Source: Pedobacter hartonius
Lineage (GTDB): Bacteria; Bacteroidota; Bacteroidia; Sphingobacteriales; Sphingobacteriaceae
Assembly (NCBI RefSeq): GCF_900107535.1
Contig: NZ_FNRA01000002.1
Span: forward strand, 1 to 64,000
Direction of reading: 5' to 3'
Length of the DNA stretch: 64,000 nt
The notes beneath the pieces were generated by a model. It saw only the letters and a program-made list of their open reading frames with translations. It did not search any database and had not been told where the DNA came from. This document shows, piece after piece, positions 14,642 to 23,215 of the stretch. The translations under genes and the position numbers were made by a program. Positions within the stretch are counted from its first letter, which is position 1. Each line of letters begins with the position of its first letter.

Positions 14642-16522
14642 ATGGAAAATTTTATTGTCTCGGCCCGTAAGTACCGTCCAGCAACGTTCGAAACCGTTGT
14701 AGGGCAAAACCACATTACGGGGACTCTAAAAAATGCGATCAGGAACAACCAACTGGCCCAGGCTTTCCTTTTTTGCGGTCCCAGAGGTGTGGGCAAAACT
14801 ACCTGTGCCAGGATCCTTGCCAAAACCATTAACTGTACGAATCTTACAGCGGAGGTTGAAGCCTGCGGGACCTGTGAATCCTGTGTATCCTTTCAAACCG
14901 GTCATTCATTTAATTTCCATGAACTGGATGCGGCCTCCAATAACTCGGTAGATGATATCCGCAGCCTGATAGAACAGGTACGGATCCCGCCGCAGGCAGG
15001 AAAATACAAGATATATATTATTGATGAGGTGCACATGCTTTCTGCAAACGCATTCAATGCCTTTCTGAAAACACTGGAAGAACCACCTTCATATGCCATA
15101 TTTATACTGGCAACAACAGAAAAACACAAGATACTGCCTACTATTCTTTCACGTTGCCAGATCTTTGATTTCAACAGGATCCAGGTAGACGATATCTCAG
15201 GCCTGCTGAATAAGATTGCTATCCGTGAAAACATCAGTGTAGAGGCAGACGGACTGCATATCATTGCGCAAAAAGCAGACGGAGGGTTGCGTGATGCACT
15301 TTCCATGTTCGATCAGATTGTAAGTTACACCAACAAGAACCTGACCTACAAATCTGTTATTGATAACCTGAACATCCTTGACTACGATTATTATTTCAGG
15401 TTAACACAATATCTGACCAGTTCAGATGTAAGTCAGACACTGGTATTATTTGATGAGATCCTGAACAATGGATTTGATGGCAACAACTTTATCAACGGGC
15501 TGGCAAGCCACCTCAGAAACCTGCTGGTTGCAAAAGATCCCCAGACAGTTAAACTGCTGGAGGTAAGCGAGAACATCAAACAAAAATACCTAACACAAAG
15601 TCAGCAGACGCAGGTTTCATTTATCCTGACCGCCCTGAACCTCGCCAATCAGTGTGATCTTACCTATAAAAACAGTAAAAACCAGCGGCTTCAGGTGGAA
15701 CTGGCACTCATCAAGATGTGTCATATCACATCGGTACTGCAGCTCGCACAGCTACCACATACCGCTTCTACAACAGCAACTGACTTAGATCAGACTAAAA
15801 AAAAAACTAGTGTAATTGCTGAATCTCCTGCTCCGCAGGATACGCCGGATGAGCTTCCGCCGCCCGCTTCGGGTTTTTCTGCATCAGCGGAAATGGTCTC
15901 TAAACCAGCTTCAGCGATCCCTTCTATTGCAGCGTTACCAAAGACTATTCCTATTCCGGATAAATCTCCTTCAACAGATGCTATCCGTATTCCGGCGATG
16001 CCGAATTTAAATACAATTCACAAAATTGCCCTGAAGCCCAATATTTCGGGAAGTCCTGCAGCAGGAACAATGATCCCATCACTGACTGCCATGACCAATG
16101 CCGATGGTGAAATTGAAAGTGATGAGCCGAAATATGTATTTGGGGAGGAAAGGGAACCTTTCTCTTTCGAAGAGCTGATGGTGTTATGGAATGAGTATAC
16201 CCAAAAAGTTAAACTGGAGAATAAGATCAACTTTTATACCATACTGACTACCAATGAGCCTGTCTTGACAAAACCTACCGAGATCACTGTATTGATCACT
16301 AATACTGCGCAGGACAGTATTCTGCAAAATGAACTCGTAGACTTTCTTAATTTTTTACGTACCAGGCTGAAGAACTTTGACGTAGGCATTGTGACTAAAA
16401 AAGTAGAAAGCAAAATTGAAAACCGGTTATATACCAGCATTGAAAGATACCAATACCTGGTAGAGAAAAATCCTAAACTGGAAGACCTGCGCAAGCGCTT
16501 CAACCTCGATCTGCTCCCTTAA
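14642..16522 (+). CDS. dnaX: DNA polymerase III subunit gamma/tau
   Basis: A 626-aa clamp-loader ATPase of the replisome. Residues 1-370 hold the AAA+ core and collar: Walker A GPRGVGKT at 46-53, zinc ligands C65, C75, C78 and C81, DEVH at 128-131 and the sensor SRC at 170-172. A Pro/Ser-rich linker (about 390-490) and a C-terminal tau domain follow. Codons 386-388 lie in a run of ten A at 15797-15806. Losing one A gives K-K-K-L-V-stop and gaining one gives K-K-K-N-stop, so slippage either way would yield a gamma-like product of 389-390 residues. An imperfect -7 element (TAATTTCG, 14627-14634) ends seven bases before the ATG. Confidence 0.96.
   Translation: MENFIVSARKYRPATFETVVGQNHITGTLKNAIRNNQLAQAFLFCGPRGVGKTTCARILAKTINCTNLTAEVEACGTCESCVSFQTGHSFNFHELDAASNNSVDDIRSLIEQVRIPPQAGKYKIYIIDEVHMLSANAFNAFLKTLEEPPSYAIFILATTEKHKILPTILSRCQIFDFNRIQVDDISGLLNKIAIRENISVEADGLHIIAQKADGGLRDALSMFDQIVSYTNKNLTYKSVIDNLNILDYDYYFRLTQYLTSSDVSQTLVLFDEILNNGFDGNNFINGLASHLRNLLVAKDPQTVKLLEVSENIKQKYLTQSQQTQVSFILTALNLANQCDLTYKNSKNQRLQVELALIKMCHITSVLQLAQLPHTASTTATDLDQTKKKTSVIAESPAPQDTPDELPPPASGFSASAEMVSKPASAIPSIAALPKTIPIPDKSPSTDAIRIPAMPNLNTIHKIALKPNISGSPAAGTMIPSLTAMTNADGEIESDEPKYVFGEEREPFSFEELMVLWNEYTQKVKLENKINFYTILTTNEPVLTKPTEITVLITNTAQDSILQNELVDFLNFLRTRLKNFDVGIVTKKVESKIENRLYTSIERYQYLVEKNPKLEDLRKRFNLDLLP
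15797..15806 (+). promoter_or_regulatory. dnaX: Putative slippage site (ten A) in dnaX
   Basis: Ten consecutive A, in frame AAA AAA AAA A, followed by CTAGTGTAA. Both other frames stop at once: TAG at 15808-15810 in one and TAA at 15813-15815 in the other. The place matches the gamma/tau junction of other bacteria. In Thermus a run of nine A in dnaX causes transcriptional slippage, so this is a strong analogue. Confidence 0.6.
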
Positions 16523-16944
16523 GTTATTTTAGGATCGTCATTCAGCGGATATCCTTCTTCATCCAGATCAGTACGGTCGTCTTCAGCTGTTCTTGCCAGG
16601 AATTCATCTTCGGCATCAAGCGCTAAGATCTCGCCATCATCGATGTGCATTCCAAGATCATCAAGATCTGATTCCTGCTGCTCTTCTTTATCTGCATACT
16701 CATCACCTATATATGGATTGGCCTCATCGTAATCGGAATTATCATCGCCACCATTTGCCGCTGTAGTTTCATAGGGTAAGGGATGGTCGTAATCTTTGTC
16801 TTTCCCTTTGACATCAAGTTCATAGCTGCCTTTCTCTTTATTGTAAGACAAGTCATTAAAATCTTTCGTTTCCCCAAGGTCGGAACCATGGATTTTGTCT
16901 CCTGCTTTTAAATTTTCTGCACCATTGTTTTCATTCGTACTCAT
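16519..16944 (-). CDS. Acidic, probably disordered protein
   Basis: A 141-aa, highly acidic protein rich in Asp, Glu, Gly and Asn (for example GGDDNSDYDEANPYIGDEYA and EQQESDLDDLGMHIDDGE) with no recognisable domain, signal peptide or membrane segment. Similar short acidic proteins are common in Sphingobacteriaceae, but I know no function. Its stop codon overlaps the convergent dnaX stop by four bases. The even composition and ATG start make it likely to be real rather than a chance frame. Confidence 0.65.
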   Translation of the reverse strand: MSTNENNGAENLKAGDKIHGSDLGETKDFNDLSYNKEKGSYELDVKGKDKDYDHPLPYETTAANGGDDNSDYDEANPYIGDEYADKEEQQESDLDDLGMHIDDGEILALDAEDEFLARTAEDDRTDLDEEGYPLNDDPKIT

Positions 16945-17032
16945 ATGCTTCGTTTTATGTAAGTATAACGTTACGTTATCTTTATTTGTTTTTGTAATTT
17001 ACGCCAAAATGAGGCAGTAAACTCAAAATTTA

Positions 17033-17040
17033 TATCTTTG
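17033..17040 (+). promoter_or_regulatory. -7 element of icd
   Basis: TATCTTTG, an exact TAnnTTTG match, 32 bases before the icd start codon. No TTG at the standard -33 spacing. Confidence 0.55.
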
Positions 17041-17072
17041 TTTCTTTCATAAGTAAAAATTGAAACCATAAT

Positions 17073-18308
17073 ATGTCTATACAAAAAATTAAAGTAGCCC
17101 AGCCCGTTGTAGAGTTAGATGGTGATGAGATGACCCGCATCATCTGGAAATTCATTAAGGATAAACTGATCCTGCCTTACCTTGACCTTGATATTAAGTA
17201 TTATGATCTTGGTGTAGAATACCGTGATGAAACCAATGACCAGGTAACTATCGATTCTGCTGAAGCCATCAAAAAATATGGTGTGGGTATTAAATGCGCA
17301 ACGATCACTCCTGATGAGGAGCGTGTAAAAGAGTTCGGTTTAAAACAGATGTGGAAATCTCCAAATGGAACTATCCGTAATATTCTTGACGGAACAGTTT
17401 TCCGTGAGCCAATCGTAATGAGTAATGTTCCGCGTTTGGTACCAAACTGGACTGCACCGATCTGTATCGGCCGTCATGCTTTTGGCGACCAGTACCGTGC
17501 AACTGATTTCGTAACAAAAGGAAAAGGTAAACTGACTATCTCATTCACTCCCGAAGATGGCAGTGAAGTTCAGTCTTTCGACGTGTATAACTTCCAGGGT
17601 GATGGCGTTGCCTTAGCAATGTATAACACTGACGAAAGTATCCGCGGTTTTGCTCATGCTTGTTTTAACCAGGCGCTGATCAAAAAATGGCCTTTATACC
17701 TGTCTACAAAAAACACTATCCTTAAAAAATATGATGGCCGTTTCAAAGATATCTTCCAGGAGATCTATGAAAATGATTTCGTAGCGAAATTCAAAGAAGC
17801 AGGCATAACTTATGAGCACCGTTTGATCGATGACATGGTTGCTTCTGCATTGAAATGGAATGGTAACTTCGTATGGGCTTGTAAAAACTATGATGGTGAT
17901 GTACAATCAGACACTGTAGCCCAAGGTTTTGGATCATTAGGCTTAATGACTTCTGTATTGGTTACACCAGACGGTAAAACTATGGAGGCTGAAGCTGCCC
18001 ATGGTACAGTAACACGTCACTACCGTGATCACCAGGCTGGAAAACCAACTTCAACAAATCCGATTGCATCTATCTTCGCATGGACAAGAGGACTGGAATT
18101 CCGTGGTGTATTGGACGGCAACCAGGAGCTGATCAATTTCTGTCATGCTTTAGAGCAGGTTTGTATCGAAACTGTGGAAAGCGGAAAAATGACAAAAGAT
18201 TTAGCTGTTTGTATCCACGGTAACAAAGTAGAGCACGGTACGCACTACCTGTATACTGAAGAATTCTTAGCTGCAATTGACGAGAACTTACAGGCAAAAT
18301 TAGGTTAA
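17073..18308 (+). CDS. icd: NADP-dependent isocitrate dehydrogenase
   Basis: A 411-aa enzyme that decarboxylates isocitrate to 2-oxoglutarate with NADP in the TCA cycle. It belongs to the eukaryote-like homodimeric type: [19 protein letters not shown] at the N-terminus, [20 protein letters not shown] for substrate binding (about residues 90-110), the metal-binding [10 protein letters not shown], and [14 protein letters not shown] for the cofactor. Length is standard. The gene is monocistronic with its own -7 element and terminator. acn and sucD of the same cycle are elsewhere in the window. Confidence 0.97.
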   Translation: MSIQKIKVAQPVVELDGDEMTRIIWKFIKDKLILPYLDLDIKYYDLGVEYRDETNDQVTIDSAEAIKKYGVGIKCATITPDEERVKEFGLKQMWKSPNGTIRNILDGTVFREPIVMSNVPRLVPNWTAPICIGRHAFGDQYRATDFVTKGKGKLTISFTPEDGSEVQSFDVYNFQGDGVALAMYNTDESIRGFAHACFNQALIKKWPLYLSTKNTILKKYDGRFKDIFQEIYENDFVAKFKEAGITYEHRLIDDMVASALKWNGNFVWACKNYDGDVQSDTVAQGFGSLGLMTSVLVTPDGKTMEAEAAHGTVTRHYRDHQAGKPTSTNPIASIFAWTRGLEFRGVLDGNQELINFCHALEQVCIETVESGKMTKDLAVCIHGNKVEHGTHYLYTEEFLAAIDENLQAKLG

Positions 18309-18339
18309 TACCTGAATAGCTAAAAGCTTTAAACAAAGG

Positions 18340-18376
18340 AAAAGCCGTTTCATACTATATGGAGCGGCTTTTTTCT
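18340..18376 (+). terminator. Terminator of icd
   Basis: AAAGCCG and CGGCTTT arms with an inner region pairing through several G-U pairs, followed by a T-run (TTTTTT). Confidence 0.85.
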
Positions 18377-18415
18377 TGATATAAAGCTTGGTATTGTATG
18401 AACCTGGATAGAACG

Positions 18416-18474
18416 CATATTGAACCCGTACAGAACCCGTATTTTCTGTACGGGTTCAATAGCTGTTCAATATG
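18416..18474. repeat. Nested intergenic palindrome
   Basis: A perfect 15-bp inverted repeat, 18419-18433 with 18446-18460, has a 12-base loop. The outer CATATTGAAC (18416-18425) can also pair with GTTCAATATG (18465-18474), so two alternative hairpins exist. GAACCCGTA is also repeated directly (18422-18430 and 18433-18441). There is no U-run, so it is not a simple terminator; it could be a REP-like or MITE-like element, an operator or a protein-binding hairpin. Confidence 0.6.
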
Positions 18475-18710
18475 AATTTATATACCGTTACACCGTACCG
18501 GATACCAGGCTGTTACAGGTCAAAAAATACCAGATACGTGTTTGAATATAAAAAATGCGGGAGGTTAGTAAAGAGCGTCAGTTACATTCATGGTAACAAT
18601 TTCTTTATAAAGGACGTTCTTCATAAACATACTTTTCATTAACTTGTTAAAAAACATACATAAAATTAAACATACACATAAATGGACGACAACTACTCAG
18701 GCCCAAATAG
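18475..18710. other. Upstream region of the TonB-dependent receptor
   Basis: An AT-rich stretch with no further gene. I see repeated AAACATAC-like words at about 18650-18690 but no riboswitch core, Fur-like site or clear -33/-7 pair. Confidence 0.35.
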
Positions 18711-20768
18711 ATGAAGAAAATCCTAACATTAATTTTAGCAGCTTCATCCATCACTGGTTTTAGCCAGGTAAAGCAAGATACTTCCAGGAAACTAAATGAG
18801 GTGGTCATACGCCCTTATTTCTCCTCTCAGCCTTTAATCAGATCAACAGGTGCGGTGGGTACACTGGACCTGAACACCGTAACCCGGCAATCCAGCAGTT
18901 CACTGGTTCCCGCAATGAACACCATACCGGGCGTCCGCATGGAAGAGCGCTCCCCGGGAAGCTACCGTTTATCATTACGCGGAAGCCTTTTGCGCTCCCC
19001 GTTTGGGATCAGAAATGTAAAGATCTATTTTGATGATTTCCCTTTAACGGATGCCGGTGGCAATACCTATTTAAATGCACTTGATATCGCGGCCGCAGGC
19101 AGTATCGACATTTTAAAGGGTCCGCAAAGCAGCATCTACGGAGCAAATTCCGGAGGTGTGGTTCTCATTCACCCGCAGGTGCTCACAACGGACAGCACCA
19201 AAATAAACCTGAACCTTTCGGGTGGTTCCTTTGGCTTGTTTCGTGAAAATGTAGCCCTGGCTAAACAGTGGAAAAACTACCAGCTGAACCTTGTACAGTC
19301 TTACCAGAGAAGCGATGGTTATCGTGACAATAGCAGAATGGAACGCAAATATATACAGATTAACCAAAAATGGGATTACGCCAAAAATGCCAGCCTGGAG
19401 GCTCTCATATTTTATTCCGACTTATTTTACGACTTACCAGGCGGTTTAACCGCAGCTCAGTTTGCGGCAAACCCAAAATCAGCCAGACCCGCTACTGCAG
19501 CTACCAGAGGTGCTGTTGAACAACATTCCTCTGTATACAGCAAAACAGTTTACGGCGGGCTGACCAATAATTGGCAGATCAGCCCCGCCTTTAAGCATGT
19601 GATCTCTGTTTTCAGTACATACACCGATTTTAAAAGTCCTTTCATCACCAATTATGAGCGCAGAAAAGAGTTTACTATTGGGGTACGTACCTATGTGGAA
19701 TATGAAAAGAATACTGCCGATGTGAACTGGAAATTTGACCTCGGTTTAGAAAGCTCCGGAACTTCTACGGATGATGTGAATTCCGATAATAATTTTGGTA
19801 CACCTGCGGGGCTTCAGGCAGCAGACAAGTTAAGGGCTGCTACAAATTTCGGCTTCGCCAATCTGAACATAGATATTGCTAAAAAATTGCTGTTAGAATT
19901 ATCAGCAAGCGGAAATCTATACGGATACCATTACAAAAGCAGCTTCCCGGTAGTTGTCTCAGAACAAAAACGGAGTTTTGACCTGCAGTTTATGCCAAGG
20001 GCCGCCCTCTCCTACCTGTTTACTCCGGACCTGTCCGCCAGGGCTTCCATCAGCAGGGGATATTCACCGCCTACACTGGCAGAGATAAGATCTTCCGATA
20101 ATATCATCAATACCCAGCTTGAACCAGAAAAGGGCTGGAATTATGAAACAGGGTTCAGATACCAGCTGGCACAAAAACGGATATCCATCGATGTCACCGG
20201 GTTTTATTACCGCCTCAACAATGCCATCGTCAGGAGACAGAATGAAAATGGAACTGAATTTTTCATCAATGCCGGCGGCACCAAACAACTGGGAGCAGAA
20301 ACATCACTGTCTGCATGGATTATTCAGAACAACAATACACATTTCATCAGGGGATTAATGTTAAGCAACGCTTACACGTTAAGCCATTTCAAATTTAACA
20401 ATTACATCAGTTCAGGTGCAGACCTGTCCGGCAAGGATCTTACAGGTGTGCCAAGGGGGGTAGTCGTAACAGGTCTTGAAGTACTGTTACCCAAAGGACT
20501 GTATGTATTTTTGCAGCATAACTACACCTCTAAACTTCCTTTAACAGATGCAAATACAGTTTATGCCGGTAAATATCACCTGTTACAGGCTAAAGTGGGT
20601 ATCAAGGATATAAAGATCGGGAAAACACGGTTTGAAATTTATGCCGGAGCAGATAATATCCTGAACCAAAAATACAGTTTAGGGAATGACCTGAATGCAG
20701 CAGGTGCACGGTACTTCAATGCAGCAGCTTCCAGAAACTTCTACGGCGGGTTAAACGCACGTTTTTAA
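18711..20768 (+). CDS. TonB-dependent outer-membrane receptor
   Basis: A 685-aa TonB-dependent receptor that would import a chelate or small nutrient across the outer membrane. It has a signal peptide (MKKILTLILAASSITGFSQ), a possible TonB box at KLNEVVIRPY (residues about 28-37) and a plug domain with YRLSLRGS and IDILKGPQSSIYGANSGGVV. A barrel of about 500 residues follows, ending NFYGGLNARF with the terminal Phe that BAM recognises. It lacks the N-terminal carboxypeptidase-like domain of SusC proteins and has no SusD neighbour, so a siderophore or metal substrate is likelier than a glycan. The substrate is unknown. Confidence 0.92.
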   Translation: MKKILTLILAASSITGFSQVKQDTSRKLNEVVIRPYFSSQPLIRSTGAVGTLDLNTVTRQSSSSLVPAMNTIPGVRMEERSPGSYRLSLRGSLLRSPFGIRNVKIYFDDFPLTDAGGNTYLNALDIAAAGSIDILKGPQSSIYGANSGGVVLIHPQVLTTDSTKINLNLSGGSFGLFRENVALAKQWKNYQLNLVQSYQRSDGYRDNSRMERKYIQINQKWDYAKNASLEALIFYSDLFYDLPGGLTAAQFAANPKSARPATAATRGAVEQHSSVYSKTVYGGLTNNWQISPAFKHVISVFSTYTDFKSPFITNYERRKEFTIGVRTYVEYEKNTADVNWKFDLGLESSGTSTDDVNSDNNFGTPAGLQAADKLRAATNFGFANLNIDIAKKLLLELSASGNLYGYHYKSSFPVVVSEQKRSFDLQFMPRAALSYLFTPDLSARASISRGYSPPTLAEIRSSDNIINTQLEPEKGWNYETGFRYQLAQKRISIDVTGFYYRLNNAIVRRQNENGTEFFINAGGTKQLGAETSLSAWIIQNNNTHFIRGLMLSNAYTLSHFKFNNYISSGADLSGKDLTGVPRGVVVTGLEVLLPKGLYVFLQHNYTSKLPLTDANTVYAGKYHLLQAKVGIKDIKIGKTRFEIYAGADNILNQKYSLGNDLNAAGARYFNAAASRNFYGGLNARF

Positions 20769-20796
20769 CCGCCGCCCGGTTTAAAGCAGGTTCAAA

Positions 20797-20832
20797 CAAA
20801 ATTGGAAGTCACAATGGCTGACTTCCAATTTG
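20797..20832. terminator. Hairpin between receptor and ssb
   Basis: Perfect 13-bp stem, 20799-20811 with 20819-20831, with a seven-base loop, between convergent genes. Flanking A and T are short, so it may act on both strands with modest strength. Confidence 0.7.
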
Positions 20833-20837
20833 AATGT

Positions 20838-21182
20838 TCATAACTGGTATCTGTCTACCACTTCCAGTTCGTTCACCACAATCTCAACAGTAAAACGCTG
20901 CTCACCATTCTTATCCGTATAGGACTGTGTGCTGAGTTTACCTTCAATTCGCAATGCGGCCCCCTTCTTCACCGTGTCCTTTACCAGGTCCACCTTCTGG
21001 TTCCAGAAAATAAGATTGAACCATTGTGTCTGGTCAACGGCCTCGCCCAGGCTGTTCTTGTAAAATTCGTGTACGCCAAGGCTTATCCTGGCCATTTTTT
21101 TCTCAGTGGCGAAATTAATGATCACAGGATCTGCGCCCACATACCCCGTTAATCTTACGCTGTTTCTTACTCTTTCCATCAT
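20838..21182 (-). CDS. ssb: Short single-stranded DNA-binding protein
   Basis: A 114-aa SSB made of one OB fold. The first residues (VRNSVRLTGYVGADPVII), FNLIFWNQKVDLVKDTVKKG and the RIEGKLSTQSYTDKNGEQRF motif are typical. It ends at VVDRYQL soon after the OB fold and so lacks the Gly/Pro linker and the acidic ...IPF tail through which standard SSBs recruit partner proteins. It is therefore probably a secondary SSB for repair, uptake or mobile DNA rather than the replicative one. It stands alone. Confidence 0.92.
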   Translation of the reverse strand: MMERVRNSVRLTGYVGADPVIINFATEKKMARISLGVHEFYKNSLGEAVDQTQWFNLIFWNQKVDLVKDTVKKGAALRIEGKLSTQSYTDKNGEQRFTVEIVVNELEVVDRYQL

Positions 21183-21335
21183 GTTTTAAATATTAGTTAC
21201 CACAAATTCCATAAAGCAAATATGAAAAGAGACGACGAAAGTAACCGTGTATTAAACGTTTAAAACCGGATAAGTAAATTTTATTTTGACATATAAATAA
21301 CTTGGGATTAATTTTAAACAGAAATAATTAAAAAA

Positions 21336-21686
21336 ATGGAGTATTGTCTGGACTGCGGTGGAAAATTAAGGGGGCGCCCCGATAAGAAATTCTGCGATGG
21401 CTATTGCAGAAGCCACTACAATAATGAATTGAATAAAAACAAAAATGCAGCGCTGAAGGAAATCAACGGCATACTGAAAAAAAATGCGGGTATCCTCGAA
21501 AAGCTCGGTAAAATTGGTCTTACTACCTTCACACAGCAGATGCTTTTTATTGAAGGTTTTGATTTTAAATTTTTTACCCACCAGGCTCACGGAAAACACG
21601 GAGAGGTATATAAATGCTGCTATAATTACGGGTACCGGTTCATCAATGATGACGAACTTTTGTTATTTATTGTACCTCCCGCTTAA
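21336..21686 (+). CDS. Small zinc-ribbon-like protein, function unknown
   Basis: A 116-aa protein. The N-terminus has a Cys cluster, CLDCGGKLRGRPDKKFCDGYC, which looks like a four-Cys metal site. A Lys/Asn-rich helix (NELNKNKNAALKEINGILKK) and a second part with FTHQAHGKHGEVYKCCYNYG follow. Similar proteins are common in Bacteroidota but I know no function. It lies upstream of the DUF2071-type gene on the same strand with a 73-base gap. Confidence 0.7.
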   Translation: MEYCLDCGGKLRGRPDKKFCDGYCRSHYNNELNKNKNAALKEINGILKKNAGILEKLGKIGLTTFTQQMLFIEGFDFKFFTHQAHGKHGEVYKCCYNYGYRFINDDELLLFIVPPA

Positions 21687-21759
21687 CTTGTAACGGAAAA
21701 GGTACAGAATGTCGGTTACGTTTAGTACTTTGGCTTGTCAATTATTAATACCTAACACC

Positions 21760-22473
21760 ATGAGCTTTCTAACCGCAGAATGGAGAAAATTAGCAATTGC
21801 TAATTATGCCATCGACAAAAGCGTTCTGACACCATACCTCCCGGTAGGCACAGAGCTGGATTTATGGCAGGATACCTGTTATGTGAGTTTAATTGGTTTC
21901 CTGTTTAAAAACACGCGGTTGCTCGGATTCAGCATCCCCTTCCACGCAAATTTTGAAGAGGTTAACCTCCGCTTCTATGTGAAATATAAAGACGCTGGTA
22001 CCTGGAAGCGGGGTGTGGTATTTATTAAGGAAATTGTTCCAAAGTTTGCACTTTCAGTAGTGGCAAACACGATCTATAATGAAAATTATGAGACAATGCC
22101 GATGACACACCGCTGGTCTGAGACTGAAGATGAAAGAGCTGTCGAGTACAGATGGAGATGTAAGAATGAGTGGCAGTCGTTCCAGGTGACAGCAAACAGG
22201 GGGCTATCCGAAATTTTAAACGGCAGCGAGGCCGAATTCATCACAGAACATTACTGGGGATATGCCAGATACAATAGCGTAAAAACCAATGAATATGAAG
22301 TAAGGCATCCAAAATGGGCGCAGTATAAGGTCAGAGATTTTAAGATCGATGTTGACTTTGGCCTGGTATATGGTGAAGAATTTGAATTTCTAAACCGACA
22401 GGAACCTGTATCGGTGATGCTGGCAGAAGGATCAGATATCTCCGTAGAAGGTAAAAAGGTAATTTTAGGATAA
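21760..22473 (+). CDS. YqjF-like (DUF2071) protein
   Basis: A 237-aa protein of the YqjF/DUF2071 family, beginning MSFLTAEWRKLAIANYAIDK. The segments YLPVGTELDLWQDTCYVSL, VNLRFYVKYKDAGTWKRG and EHYWGYARYNSVKTNEYEV fit the family; function is unknown. Start 21760 is preferred over an upstream codon because a -7-like TACTTTG lies between the two and the family normally begins near this Met. Confidence 0.8.
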   Translation: MSFLTAEWRKLAIANYAIDKSVLTPYLPVGTELDLWQDTCYVSLIGFLFKNTRLLGFSIPFHANFEEVNLRFYVKYKDAGTWKRGVVFIKEIVPKFALSVVANTIYNENYETMPMTHRWSETEDERAVEYRWRCKNEWQSFQVTANRGLSEILNGSEAEFITEHYWGYARYNSVKTNEYEVRHPKWAQYKVRDFKIDVDFGLVYGEEFEFLNRQEPVSVMLAEGSDISVEGKKVILG

Positions 22474-22524
22474 ACAAATACCCGGGTGAATACTGGTTTC
22501 AATATAGCTGAGCGCTTAATATAA

Positions 22525-23163
22525 ATGATATCAACAAAAGAACTTCAATTGCTGCCCGGCAGCATGGCGTTGCGAAATACCTGTAAAGCGATGGCAGTAC
22601 TGGATGCCATACTCTGCCAGGACTGGATATACCGTTATTATTCCTATAACAGTGAATGGAGCGAAGACGAGGAATTCTTTGAAATGAGGAATGGGGAAGG
22701 CGATCAGCTGCTGATTCTTTTTAAAGATGAAGGCACTGTCATTAACGGCTATTTCGCAGCCGCCGAACAGGGTGATAAAATGCAGCTGACCAATCAGCTT
22801 CCTGAAGTATTCCACGAGTTTATCTTTGGAGAACCCGTAAATTCTGCGGGCACAACCTTCTGCGTATGGAAACACGGAGACCAGGATTGGGCAACAGGAA
22901 TACCGGCTCAAAGTGACGATCATTCAGAAGAATTGCTAAGCCCGCTGGATGCAAACCCGGCAACTTATGTAAAATGGGCCACCGAATATTTTAAAGGCAG
23001 TTACAAAGATGGCGGCCTCCCCCTGGACACGGTGACCAGTATCTATAACCAACAGCCGCTCGGCAGGGAAATGGTTTTAACACTTGTTGACCAGCTGGAA
23101 GACTGGGAGCAGCTGACCGAGGACCTGAAAGAAATTTCATACCCGTATCATATAAACAGCTAA
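22525..23163 (+). CDS. Conserved protein of unknown function
   Basis: A 212-aa soluble protein that I do not recognise. It is acidic and aromatic-rich (QDWIYRYYSYNSEWSEDEEF, FEMRNGEGDQLLILFKDE), with a second part containing FKGSYKDGGLPLDTVTSIYN. The middle reads like the SUKH/Smi1 style of acidic fold but the match is weak. It lies 51 bases after the DUF2071-type gene, on the same strand and possibly in the same operon. Confidence 0.6.
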   Translation: MISTKELQLLPGSMALRNTCKAMAVLDAILCQDWIYRYYSYNSEWSEDEEFFEMRNGEGDQLLILFKDEGTVINGYFAAAEQGDKMQLTNQLPEVFHEFIFGEPVNSAGTTFCVWKHGDQDWATGIPAQSDDHSEELLSPLDANPATYVKWATEYFKGSYKDGGLPLDTVTSIYNQQPLGREMVLTLVDQLEDWEQLTEDLKEISYPYHINS

Positions 23164-23188
23164 AACGTATTCACTCATATTAAATTCA

Positions 23189-23196
23189 TACTTTTG
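23189..23196 (+). promoter_or_regulatory. -7 element of the MFS gene
   Basis: TACTTTTG matches TAnnTTTG and ends 19 bases before the start codon. Confidence 0.5.
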
Positions 23197-23215
23197 CAAA
23201 AATATTGCGCATAGG

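Noticed and set aside
18475..18710. Riboswitch before the TonB-dependent receptor
   Set aside because: No cobalamin, TPP or other core motif that I know could be found, and no convincing nested stems near the start codon.
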